This document shows, piece by piece, positions 1 to 10,076 of a DNA stretch of 64,000 nt. The first letter of the stretch is position 1. Every line of letters starts with the position of its first letter. The translations under genes were made by a program, and so were the position numbers. The DNA lies in NCBI RefSeq assembly GCF_030272615.1, contig NC_081409.1, forward strand, positions 242,667,924 through 242,731,923, read 5' to 3'. The notes beneath the pieces were generated by a model that searched no databases, was not told where the DNA came from, and worked only from the letters and a program-made list of their open reading frames with translations. This stretch comes from Cryptomeria japonica (lineage: Eukaryota; Streptophyta; Pinopsida; Cupressales; Cupressaceae).

Positions 1-620
1 GCAATCCAACGATCCCCTCGATAGCACTCATCCTGCAAATGCTAACAGACAAAACCCTAAAAGACCTAGAAAACAAACCCTAGAAAGCAAAAAGAAAGGG
101 TCCCCATTTGCAATGGGGCGATGTGTGAATACGTCACAACAGGCCCCCATACCCCTTTGCAAAAAACCTAAACCTAAAAACAACATTAAAACATTCAAAT
201 CAAAAAATAGCTCAATGTGTCATTACACAAATTGTGAACAAATGAAGAAAGAAGAGCACAATTAAGGGATAACTAACTGAAAGAAGGAAAGAGAAGTGAG
301 CAAAGGATAAACATGTTGGTTCTAAATTTTGTATACCTCAATAGCTGTACAAAATTGTGGATTTCAGCCACAGCGTGTGAATAAATACTCTCCTAATTCT
401 AAGGGAAGGCTCACCCTATCTAAATTAATAAAAAAAGATGGGACAACAGTTTTCCTTCTTCTTTCAAGAAAAACTATATTCTTTCCTGTTCACAAAAAAT
501 AATAGCAATTAAAAGCAAATATCAGTAATAACTTGTACCATGAAATAAGAAAGAGGAAATGAAGTTTCCTGAAAAACCCAAAGATTTTCGTCACTTCCTC
601 CGAAATGGGAAAACAATATC
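1..620. other. gene-free AT-rich stretch
   Basis: No open frame or RNA gene is supported here. The first 180 bases hold two AAACCCTA-like strings and a short GC-richer piece. The rest is A-rich. It lies downstream of the minus-strand family-A pseudogene and may be the tail of the same element, but no terminal repeat could be paired with it. Confidence 0.5.
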
Positions 621-625
621 AAGCT

Positions 626-1027
626 CAAAGTCTTGAATATCTACGATCTTATCAACCCTTTGTAATGATAATTTTCAGAACTAAATGCAATATATAGCAG
701 CACAAAGTCTGCAAATAGAAAGCACTTCTAAAACTAATCTATTTGAGAATCTATCACAAACACAAAGTCTTGAGATACTTCTCAATTCTAATTGTAATTC
801 CTAAACTAATTTCACTCCCAATAGCTGCAACACAAAGTCTGCAATTAAATGAAGTGAAGCTCTTTCTAACAGCCTTCCACAATCTTCAAAATAAACACAA
901 AGATATATCCCAAAATGACATAAGAATACAAAGGGATAAAGCGAGACTTCAACACAAAGTCTGAAATTTCTCACTTCTCTTGTGTTAATCAAAGATAGCA
1001 AATTTACAACTATAAAGCTCAAAGTCT
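626..1027. repeat. degenerate ~60-bp repeat with CAAAGTCT core
   Basis: The octamer CAAAGTCT occurs six times, at 626, 703, 763, 833, 955 and 1020. The spacings are 77, 60, 70, 122 and 65 bases. Most copies are preceded by CA or CT and followed by a purine-rich stretch, then CTTCTAA/CTCAATTCTAA-like sequence. This looks like an old tandem array with a period near 60-65, one unit having lost its core. It lies just downstream (minus strand) of a TATA-like box. Confidence 0.6.
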
Positions 1028-1097
1028 TTATGAGTAGAAAATCTTGTAGAGTTTCCTTGCTTTCCAAAAGATAAAAGATACACTAGACCCCCTCAAG

Positions 1098-1105
1098 TAT
1101 TTATA
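1098..1105 (-). promoter_or_regulatory. TATA-like box, minus strand
   Basis: The minus strand reads CCTATAAATACTTGAG, a good plant TATA box. It sits between the family-A pseudogene end (1401) and the CAAAGTCT repeat. This is where an LTR promoter would lie if the pseudogene belongs to a minus-strand LTR element. The inference rests on the motif and position only. Confidence 0.35.
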
Positions 1106-1199
1106 GGAGACAGGTCTTGAGAAAAAGGTGGGAGGATCCCAACTAACTTAAGAAATTCTCTCAACCACCATGACTTATTCAACCTAACTAAGACTTGTT

Positions 1200-1345
1200 C
1201 AAGATTACAAGTCCTATTCTAAATTGACTTGTAATCAGCTTACTTGTAATTACAAGGGTGCAAGTGATCACCTTACAATTAAAAAAGTGTTTCTACAAGT
1301 AAACTTGTCAAAAGGAAAACTACAATTCAGAAATTACAATTCTCA
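1200..1345. repeat. ACTTGTAAT-rich inverted-repeat cluster
   Basis: The 9-mer ACTTGTAAT or its complement recurs several times. It includes a perfect 14-bp palindrome CTTGTAATTACAAG at 1243-1256. The same words build the 35-bp quasi-palindromes on the other side of the pseudogene (4.5-6.0 kb), which suggests both flanks belong to one element. Confidence 0.5.
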
Positions 1346-1400
1346 AATATTAAATAAGTGTTGAAAACACTTATACAGTAGCATGTTTGATCATGTACTC

Positions 1401-4400
1401 TTAAAACTTTTGAATAATTCCTTGTAGCTCATGAGTGTTCTTAGCAACAATCACTGTTTTGACAATAACATCGCTGCAACCAAGAATTGTAGAGCTGTGC
1501 TTCTCAAGAGTGGACTGGATTTCCTGCAAGAAGATTCGGTATTTCACCAAAGCTTGAATCGATGGAGCTGAAAATTGTTCATTCATCCATTCTTGATTAA
1601 TCTTCCTCTTCAAATCTGTGAGAACCTCCTCTTCTGGCAACAACTCTCCATTCCGATTCATTACATTACAAGAACATTTCTCGCAACGAGAAACAACATC
1701 TTGCAATACTTCGGTGCGCAATCCCACACCTTCATAAATTTCTTCAATGAGTGCCTTTAGAACAGGGGCTTTATTCTCTAGAAGTTCTCCAAATTCTAGA
1801 TACACGATTCTAGAAGAAATGATGCCATTCTCTTGAAGAACATTCAACTTTTCTTGTGGCATCTTGTCCCGAACTTTCAAGTTTCTCTCAATCCTTTCCA
1901 GATTCTGTTTGAAAGCTTCCGAAGTCTGGTTTAAATTTTCTTTAATGGTCTCCAACTTGACCATTACTTGAAACACATCCTTCAACATCTGAGTACATAG
2001 ATCAAAAATCTGATTTACCCAAGAACCTAATGCTTGTACTTTCTGAGCAGCTCTTTCAACTTCTTGGTCTGATTCTTTCGCATTGAAAGAAGTTGAAGGA
2101 TTATTCTCCCCTTCAGAGGACTTGGTGATTCTCTGAATAACTGAGATGAGCTGCAAATTCTCTTCCTCTAACTTGTCTTTCTTCGTTAGGAGTTCGTCAT
2201 ATCGTTGCACCAATGAAGTCACTGAATGTTGGGCATCATGCATGACAACTGCATGTGTTTGTTTACCAAGTTCCACCCTGATGCTTTTGCAGTCAGAAGC
2301 TTGCATCTCTTCATGTGGCTTATCTACCATTGGTTCAACAATCTCTACAACTTTCATCATGTTGTTGTCAACTGTCACTCTAGAAACTGTCTTAGCTCTT
2401 TTAGCAACCTCAGACTTAGTTTGTTAGAGCTGCTGAAAATCTAAGATGTCAGGAGAAATCTCCTGCTTCTTTCTCTTAGGAGTGAAAGAGCTTAGCCATG
2501 GAGATAAGGCCATTGAATTTGCCTCAGAAGAAGCTGGAGGTGGGGAAGAAGTAGTTTCTATTTGAACTATAGTGGTCACCCTGGGAGAGGTTTTTGTCTG
2601 AACAGCAACCATGGACCGTTCAGTCACTGGAGGATGTGATGCTTGCAACATGAATTTGTCAAAACTGGAAGTAGAATTATCAATCGTCAATAATGACAAG
2701 CCAGGCATAGAGACATGGGTAGGATTAACCTCAGATTATCAGCAGATCCTCCTGTGTGTGATCAAGAGATGGTTTTGCTGCTGAAACTGGAATGACCCTC
2801 TCTACATTCATACTTAATGGAATAGGATCAATGTGGATGGTGGAGAAAGAATCCACATTTGTGTCAAAAGGAGACATAGGCAAATCCAAAGGGATCTGAG
2901 GAGGAACTTTGTGAGGAGACTCCAAAGTTGTGGACCTAGGAGCATCATCTTCTTGCTGCTCTTCTTCTGGATCTTCAAGATCAATGACATGAATATGAAG
3001 TTGTGGTTTTTCCTTCCCTTTCACTGTCACTTCTTCAGAAGGAATCGACATTGCTCTGCTGACTCTCAACTTGATCCTTGTAGTAGAAGAGGAAGCACCT
3101 TCCTTGTTATCAACTCTCATTTCAGACTTGCGTCCAATAGGTCCTGTAGAATCATCTTCTTTTCCAATCTTGATTTTGATGAGTCTAGCACCATTGCTCT
3201 TGAGCCAAGCATTGGTGTTAGCTAAGACAAGCTGAAATCTATCAAGAATGGAAGAGCATTCCTTCTGTGACCATTGAACCAATGGAAGTGGGGCTTCATT
3301 GACTCTTTTTTCAACATACTCGAAATCGAGTACATTCCCATCATCAACCATTCCTTCAGGATTACTAGCAAGATTCAAATTGACAATTTGTTCAAGTGTG
3401 AGCCTGCAATAGTCCATCCTACATATCTCCTCTTTTGTTCTTCAATGTTCTATCAAATAGACACATGTAGTGGCCATAGAAAGCATCCCGGACTCTCCTA
3501 TAATGCAATCTGCTAGGTCTCAAAGGCAGTTGATCATAGTAATCCCACACAGGCACAAGAGAGCAATCACCCTTGGTAGAAAGACCAGGAAAGTGTCTGA
3601 GTGATGCTGCTATATACACCAAGTATGAGTTCATTTAGAACGTCAAAGTGGTGGGAACTCTGGCAAGCCGCTCACACAAAGTGTAGCTAATGATTTCACC
3701 CCAGAAGATGTGTTGAGAACTTGAGACTCGCTAATGAGTACAATGAATTGATACATCCATGGTTCAAAGACATTTGAATGCTCTAAACCCATGATCCTAC
3801 TCAAAAGGGTAATTGTATCACCAATCTCCTCTTTGAAATCACGGCGAAACAACTTAACCTATCGGGTAAGACGAGTTCTTGGTTCCTAAATCCACTTGTT
3901 GATATGACGCTTACATTCCTTCTCCCTCTTCATGTAGTATTTTGTTGCACTTTCCTTTGAAATCTTTACATAAACAGGAGCAATGGGTATTTTGAAACTC
4001 TTTTCAATAGTTTCCGCATCAAGACGGATAACTACCTCACCCTCATCATATCTAATAGTTCTGGTTTCCTGATCAAAGTGTGTGGCACAAGCAAGATCGA
4101 ATTTTGGCTCTGGGGCAGCCACTGGGAAGGAAGATGCAAGTTGAAGATGACTATCCGGCAAGCGTTGCATGCTATGATCCACGGGATTTTTAACTCTCTT
4201 GAAAAAGTCTGACATATCCACGTGCCCAATTTTTGTATCTTTTATCTCATCCAATGAAGAAGAGACTTCAGAAGGAGAGATCTCATTCTAATACTTGTCG
4301 TATTTGTACTTCATCTTCTATTGGGAAGACGATGATGGCAAATCAATCATTGAACATGAACTTGTAACACTGCGATGAAAATCCAGAAGTGTTAATGCCA

Positions 4401-4425
4401 CATCACAATCTGTTGAAAGAGCCAT
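1401..4425 (-). pseudogene. decayed multi-domain coiled-coil gene (family A)
   Basis: I do not recognise a named family. The reading starts at ATG 4425 (MALSTDCDV...) and stays in one frame to 3643, interrupted by four TAG codons that all fit CAG (Gln) to TAG. The N-terminal domain holds DTKIGHVDMSDFFKR, then VVIRLDAETIEKSFKIP, then TITLLSRIMGLEHSN. After single-base frame changes near 3640, 3420 and 2720 it continues through a Ser/Pro/acidic linker into a 325-residue C-terminal segment (2378-1401) rich in heptad-like Leu/Glu/Lys, probably coiled coil. It is homologous to the locus at 48.8-52.3 kb: DTKIRHVDLNEFLQR and TLLSRVVGLPDAKEF match the first and third motifs. A transposon-associated plant-specific protein is likely. 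The gene is broken in this copy. Confidence 0.65.
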
Positions 4426-4432
4426 ATGATCT

Positions 4433-5105
4433 TTTTGAAAGGGGAAAAACTCAACTCTAACCCTAAAGCTTTTGAAGATGGAAGGATGGATAGACAAGAG
4501 GCTTTAAAGACTGAGCTTTTGACCAATTTCGGATCTTGGGAGACACATTACAAGTATGCAAATGGGAAAAGACATACTTGCAGTCAGGTTTTTAAATCCC
4601 GATTGCAAGTAAACTTGTAATGGGAAAAGTGAATGAATGTGTGATAAGTGGTAAAAATGGGATTTTGGCATGAGGGAAATGAAGCTTATGACCAAAGACA
4701 ATAAGTATGGATGGCTATGAATGGATTTTTGAAGAGCTTTTTTCATCTTGACCACACGTAAAATGGGAAAAACTTTCACTTGTAATCAGGTTTTTAAAAC
4801 CCGAAATTGAATGGATAGGCTTCATAACAACTTTGAACTTTAAAATTTTGGCAAAAGAGGATTAAGTCTTTTCAACCAAAGGGGAAAAACTAACATCTCC
4901 ATCTTACTTGCAATTGGATTTTTAAAACCCGAATGCAAGTAGATGGAAATAATACAAAGGGGAAAAACAATGCATTCTCCAAATTTCATTCAAGATGTGG
5001 GTAAAATAGGAAAAACTCTCACAAACCCAAATTCAAGCAAGAACGAGATATATACAAAGCATAAGCAAAAAACAAAAACAAAAACAAAACTGAAAATCAC
5101 ATACC
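4433..5105 (-). other. putative 5'-leader intron of the family-A gene
   Basis: On the minus strand, about 60 bases after a TATA-like box at 5163-5171, the sequence CAAG/GTATGT forms a strong plant splice donor with the exon side ending at 5105. The first in-frame ATG is at 4425, with CAAAAAG about 5 bases upstream as a possible acceptor. A leader intron of about 670 bases is therefore plausible. It contains the 35-bp quasi-palindromes and several GGGGAAAAAC words. The acceptor is a guess. Confidence 0.3.
4576..4940. repeat. three 35-bp quasi-palindromes
   Basis: Copies lie at 4576-4610, 4778-4812 and 4906-4940. Each is exactly 35 bases with ACTTG(C/T)AAT-type arms and an A/T-rich centre around TTTTTAAA. 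The first and third can form 13-14-bp stems (ACTTGCAGTCAGG pairs with TCCCGATTGCAAGT with few mismatches). The middle copy has a decayed right arm. Confidence 0.65.
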
Positions 5106-5162
5106 TTGCTTGAAGAATGCCCTTGACCAAAGCAAAAACAACTTAGAAGAAACTGAAATGCT

Positions 5163-5171
5163 CTTTAAATA
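5163..5171 (-). promoter_or_regulatory. TATA-like box upstream of family-A gene
   Basis: The minus strand reads CTATTTAAAGAGC, a TATA-like box about 740 bases upstream of ATG 4425. It is followed by a short leader and a canonical GTATGT splice donor. No experimental support is available. Confidence 0.3.
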
Positions 5172-5763
5172 GGTAAGGAAGCCACCACGTTATGATTGCA
5201 ATCAGCAAACCAAGTCGGTTTTATCTTTAAACCCTTCCACCAAAAATGGCTTAGAAGGAGAGGTATGCTTTTCTTCAAACACTTATCAATGGAAGTAAAA
5301 ATGTAAGATGTGTTTTGCAATGTTGAAAGAAGGCAAACTTCATGCTCCAAGACGTGACAATAAAAAGCAAAAGACGTGTTCAAAAAACGTCTTTAAAAAC
5401 GCCTTCAAAAATGCAAAACGTGTTTGCCCAATCTGATTTTGGTGAAAAACATGGCAACAAACATTAAATCCCAACGATTTTGCATGAATGTAGGATGGAT
5501 TCAAAGGAAGAATGCCACCAAAATCGGATTCATGGGAGCAAATGTGCAGGTTGGGTTCTTCCATTCAAACTACAAGTAGCAAATGCTTGCAGAAAGGATG
5601 CAATCAGGTTATAGAAACCCATTTACAAATTTTAAAAACTTCACTTTTCTTTCAATGGAGAAATAAAACCCCTACAACAACTAAAAGAAATAAAACCCCT
5701 ATTTCGACTTGCAATGGAGAAATAAAACCCCTACAACAACTAAAAGAAATAAAAACTTAAAAA

Positions 5764-5870
5764 ACTTGCAATAGGGAAATAAAATTCCCATTACAAGTAA
5801 ACATAAAACATAAAAAGACTTTAAAACTCAAAAAGACTTGTAATAGGGAAATAAAATCCCTATTACAACT
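5764..5870. repeat. two further 35-bp quasi-palindromes
   Basis: Copies at 5764-5798 and 5836-5870 have ACTTG(C/T)AATAGGG and CCC(A/T)TTACAA(G/C)T arms around AAATAAAA. They have the same length and layout as the 4.5-4.9 kb copies but a different loop. Related fragments continue from 5560 to 6070. Confidence 0.65.
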
Positions 5871-5879
5871 TAAAAGCAC

Positions 5880-6800
5880 AAAATAGGAACTTTTATGAGA
5901 ACTTACAAGTTCTCATTAAACTTGTATTTTTAAATTGACTTGTAATTTGTCCAAAAAGTTGCTACAAACAACTTAAAAGACAAAAAGGGAAATGGAAAAC
6001 AAAAAGCAAGTTACAAGTAGCAAATTAAAAATAAAGTGCACTTGTAATTGCTAGAAAAAACCCCAACAACACTGAAACATAAAGGAAATTCTAGACTTGC
6101 AAAGGAAAGAAAATTTTCCACTGGCAATCCAAAAAATAAAACCCGATTTTGAAGGAAAGACATAGCAAATGAACTCAAAACCCGATGGAATTTGAAACGC
6201 GGATCGAGGATGGACCGACGATCAGTTGCCTCAGGAAGAGTACCTTAGAGTAAAAATTTTCATTTTTCAACAAAAATTTTAAAGGGGTTGTCTATTTTTG
6301 TGAATACAAAAATACGAACAACAAAATGAAGACCAAGTCTCCATCATTTGAGATAAGTTTATTATATTTTGTTTATTTTGACAAAAAAAATTGCATTTCT
6401 TTTGTCAAAATTTCAAACACCTGGGAGGGTTCTTTTGATTGTTTGTGTTCTATGTTTTCACTAGCAGATGTCATTTATAATTCAACCAAACAAAAGACAA
6501 TGAGCACTACCTTGAAAATGAATAAACATGCCATAGAAATTCTTAACAGTTCAGAAAAACCATTTAAATGCCCTTCTAATCTCTTCAAAAAGCATACAAA
6601 GGGCCCACTTAAACCAAAAAACACTTTTATAATATGCAACAACCATAGGCACCAAGAAAAAAAATTCAAGAGGGACTAAACAATGGCTATGTCATATTTG
6701 CGAGGAATATAGGAGCAGCTAACAAGAGTTTACTCTCATCTAATAGGCATAACTTGTCAAGGAGTAAAAATATGAAAGACCAAAACATTTGCTGAAAAGG
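5880..6800. other. gene-free stretch
   Basis: This stretch holds A-rich sequence with scattered ACTTGTAAT words up to about 6060, then a short GC-richer patch at 6190-6245. A 117-codon open frame at 6326-6679 has biased, low-information composition and no recognisable motif. I do not call it a gene. Confidence 0.45.
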
Positions 6801-6821
6801 CCGACGTGACGAGGTGACTAG

Positions 6822-7100
6822 GTGACTAGCTCAAAAAACAAGAATGTTGTACAAGTAGTAACTAATTCAGCTCATGTATGCAAGTTAGCTAGCTTAATGG
6901 TAGAGGGCACTTACAAGCACATTTTTTGGACTCCATGTTGCGTTCATGAGTTGAACAATGCATGGAAGGACATTGGGAAAATAGATTGTGTGAAGGAAGT
7001 GACATAAAAAGACAGAGGCATTCAGATGTTCATTTGTTTAGGACATTTTCAAGAAAGGAATTCCTCAAGCTAGTGGATACCAAATATGCCTACTATTGTG
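6822..7100 (+). pseudogene. hAT-type transposase fragment
   Basis: The frame reads NVVQVVTNSAHVCKLASLMV, then FWTPCCVHELN, then WKDIGKIDCVKEV. This matches the order seen in plant hAT transposases (DUF659 region: VVTDNA, W-x-PC-x-xH-x-x-(D/N), DIGK, V-K). After a stop the frame resumes with FSRKEFLKLVDTKYAYY, which resembles the next conserved block (LLRP-x-x-TRFA). The catalytic Asp of VVTDNA is replaced (TNSA), and both ends are missing. A dead DNA-transposon remnant is most likely. WGRWAKANTSEAK near 7525 may be a later piece of the same protein. Confidence 0.6.
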
Positions 7101-7117
7101 GGGTTCACCCCACAATA
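7094..7117. repeat. perfect 11-bp inverted repeat
   Basis: TATTGTGGGGT and ACCCCACAATA flank a 2-base centre. It lies exactly where the hAT-like reading ends, so it may mark a rearrangement junction or a nested-insertion end. Its function is unknown. Confidence 0.5.
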
Positions 7118-8285
7118 TGATGGAACCAAAGTTCAAACCATTGCTAGGCTATTGCGATCACAGGCTTGTGCTTCACTAATCTAGCGTGCTCACAAATTGT
7201 GAACCGCCGCAATGTTCATGCCAATGGTTTCATAGCCATTCATGGTTGTGCCAGACCCTTGGTGGGTTGGTGTGCTTGCAAGCTTTGTGCCCCTACTGGG
7301 CTACCATGCTCGTGGGTCTAGGTTGTTGTTGTGTTCATGTTGTAGACGACGTCCCCCATTTGAGGCCTCACCGATTCATCACTCCAATTCAAAAGCGCTT
7401 GGTCCAAGCCAAGTTAAAAATCTTGCATTTATAGATCAAAAACAAATGCCTACTACGTTATTTTGTTGGAGAGGGTGATCGAGGCACAAGAGCCTCTACA
7501 GTTATGGTGGTTATTTCAAAGTGGGGTAGATGGGCAAAGGCAAACACAAGTGAAGCAAAAGTGTCAAGCAAAAATCCCCAACAATGATCGATGGTCCACA
7601 ATGAGGTAAGACATTATTGCTTTTTTATTTTTTCAATGAATTGTTGATATTTAACATTTAATTTCTGATTTTATTATTAACTAATACATTGCTGATTTTA
7701 GTATTAAATTTATGTTTTTCTTTTTATATATTAAATTAATAAATTTCTTGCCACTTGTCTCCTTTCACAGGTTCTTAGTTCCTCTATTGCAGAGAGGAAT
7801 TGTTCTACATATTACTACATTCAATCAGCCAAGAGGAATACGCTTACCTCTAGACAATTGGAGAAGTCAGTGCCTATGCATAGTGCCTTGCAACTTCAAG
7901 ACCGATAGACACCTGAGTATTGTCAAACTCCAGCTGCACGTTGTGACGTTGATCCCGAAGATACTATCCCGAAGATACTACACAGGTTAATGAGTAGGCA
8001 TGTGATATATTGCTTGGGGTTCCATTGTATGACACAAACTCTCATAGTGGCAATGACTCAAACTCTGATTTTTATGCAGTGTTAGGGGAGACTAATTAGG
8101 GACAGCTGCATATTTCTATATTTTTGTTAGTTTGTAGTTAGAACTTGCAGTCTTTGGGCATTTTTATGTAATATTTTTCATTGTAGTGTTTATATAATAT
8201 ATATGCACATTGTCAATGAATGCAATTAAATTTTGTTAAAACTTCATTTGTTTGTCGCTTTCTAGGAAATGAAAATATCAATTGA
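7118..8285. other. no supported gene; possible hAT remnants
   Basis: There is an A/T-rich stretch with a pyrimidine tract and CTTTCACAG/G at 7760-7771 that resembles a splice acceptor, followed by an open frame to 7990 that I do not recognise. A 13-bp direct duplication (CCCGAAGATACTA) sits at 7953-7980. The sequence may be the 3' part of the decayed hAT element. Nothing is strong enough to call. Confidence 0.35.
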
Positions 8286-8289
8286 ACAC

Positions 8290-8487
8290 TAATATTATGT
8301 GTTAAGGTTCTATGATGTATATGATGATTTCCTTAGCAATCGTATCATATGAATATTTGAGATTTTTCCTATTTTTAATAGTTGTCCCCCTTCATCCCCT
8401 AAAAAACGGCATCCCTCTCTTCCATGTCCCTAGACTTCAAACACATCCCCCTGTCCCATGTTGTCCTCATCTCAAAAACTTGGGGTG
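8290..8487 (-). repeat. GGGGAC-type dispersed repeat, copy 1
   Basis: Read on the minus strand it gives an AAGTTTTTGAG...GGGG-rich block, then AGGGGATGAAGGGGGACAACTATTAAAAATAGGAAAAAT and a CATATGATA tail. The same order occurs on the plus strand at 13.6 and 17.5 kb. No ORF is present. It is probably a small non-coding transposable element family. Confidence 0.5.
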
Positions 8488-9039
8488 GTAACATAGAAAA
8501 ATGTTTAAAAATTCACGCAATGCACTATTTGACCGCAATCTAGTTTTTTCATCAAATTGTGTGGTTGTCCCAAACTTTCAGCTAGTTTTGCTAGTGTTTT
8601 TTGAAAAAACTCACTACAAGTTTTTGGTATTACTTGGCACTGAATAATTGCGCAAATTACTTTCAAACTTCATTGAATCGCACGTCTAAAAGTACTTGCC
8701 AGCTTTTGCAGCTATGGTTTTACATTATGTTGTGACTCGATATGTCCAAATAAGTTATCTTAATTGGATCATATTCTTTTGGAGATCCACATGGAGTATT
8801 TTGCATCGAAAGATGATTTGTGGCCGACTGATTGCTATATCTACAAGTTACATTTGGTAACAACTTTGGAAATTGTATTAGCATGTGCTTTGAATTAATC
8901 TTGGAAGGATGTATTATAATGTGTTTTGGTTCCCTCTTTCTCCTGGAGTGGACCGTTTCGAGTAGTTTTCGTCTGAGTGGCTTATTTTGTGTAATATTGC
9001 TTATTTTGTTTTGGCCGACCCTCAATTAGGTTTTTAATG

Positions 9040-9690
9040 TTGTATCTCATATTTAAGGAGTGCAGATGGATGAGTTGTGTAGTGAAGGAAAAGTAAACTG
9101 TTTGCGAAGTGTATGCAAGCAGATCTGAGATTGTGAATGTGTAAAAGTCAGTTTGAGAAGTGCATTGAAGTGATATATTTAGTGAGACAGAGCATTGTGA
9201 CAGCAAAATTTATCATAGATGTTTGCCATGGCATTGGTCGCTTGATCCAATTGTTCAAGGACAATTTCATGTTCAAAAGAATCCTTCTTAATTTCAAGTC
9301 GGCTATTTCCTTCGTTGTTCAATTACAATGAGTCCTTCGGCAGCTGTATGTATCTTTCCCTGATGCAGTGAGCCTCAGTTGTGAAAGTCCTTATCTCTTG
9401 CCCTAAGGCAGGAGCCTCGGTTGTGAAAGTCCTTATATCTTGCCCTAAGGCAATGTGTCTTAGCCTTGCAAGTCTTTTAAGTGTTGTTGCTCCTTGGCAC
9501 TAAGACTAAAACATTGTTCATATTGTGAGTTAGATTCTCACCATGGTTTTTCCCTATTTGGGTTTTCCACGTAAATTTGGTGTCCATGTGTTGATGGTTG
9601 ATGCTCATGTGTTGATGATTGTTGTGTTGTTGATTAAGTTGATGTTGTTTATAATTAATCTCTTTTGAAGTTCTAGACTGATCAACCCCC
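9040..9690 (+). mobile_element. Copia-type LTR-like segment
   Basis: CATATTTAAGGAG at 9047-9059 is a TATA-like start. It is followed by a leader, CTCCTTGGCACTAAG at 9490-9504, GGTTTTTCCCTATTTGGGTTTTCCACGTAAAT at 9544-9575 and ATCAACCCCCCCTCTG at 9681-9696. This series of words is typical of the R-U5 part of plant Copia LTRs. No partner LTR or coding region follows, so it is a solo or truncated LTR. A direct 42-bp duplication lies inside it. Confidence 0.4.
9370..9453. repeat. 42-bp tandem duplication
   Basis: Two units start with GAGCCTC at 9370 and 9412. They contain AGTTGTGAAAGTCCTTAT...CTTGCCCTAAGGCA and differ at only a few positions. Confidence 0.75.
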
Positions 9691-9763
9691 CCTCTGAATC
9701 TCGTTGCGTTCAACAAAGGCTGCCTCAAGAAGTGGAGGGAAATATGGCTCGAGGAGTTCACAA

Positions 9764-9919
9764 ACCCAAGTATTGTGAGAGATCAAGAGCAAAAACATTG
9801 TCATTAGCACCACATAGAATGGTGTATGGTCCATAGCAAATAGACTTCATCATCCTATGTGGACCCTTAAAACGTTCCTCCTAAAAATGTGACCAAACTT
9901 TGTCAACAACATTGAATGA
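9764..9919 (-). pseudogene. Ty3/Gypsy integrase C-terminal fragment
   Basis: The minus strand reads FNVVDKVWSHF, stop, EERFKGPHRMMKSICYGPY, then DNVFALDLSQYLGL. This matches the integrase tail of Ty3/Gypsy polyproteins (F-x-V-G-D-x-V-W, R-F-x-G-x-x-x-K-x-x-x-x-x-x-GPY, D-N-A-F-x-L-D-L-P). One stop codon interrupts it and both flanks are unrelated. It is a dead scrap inserted next to a Copia-type LTR segment. Confidence 0.6.
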
Positions 9920-10076
9920 GAATGGTGTGTGTTGCATATCACGGCACTCTTAGTACTTATGTTTCTAGCACAAGAGGATTTGTATTACCTAGAGGTGTAT
10001 ACTCTAAATGTGCTATGGAAACTTTTGTGGTTTTTCACTTCTCATTCCTATGTGTGTGACTCCACAATGGATGGTG

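Noticed and set aside
6326-6679. 117-codon plus-strand ORF
   Set aside because: No recognisable domain, ordinary AT-rich composition, and overlapping open frame on the other strand. A chance frame is likely.
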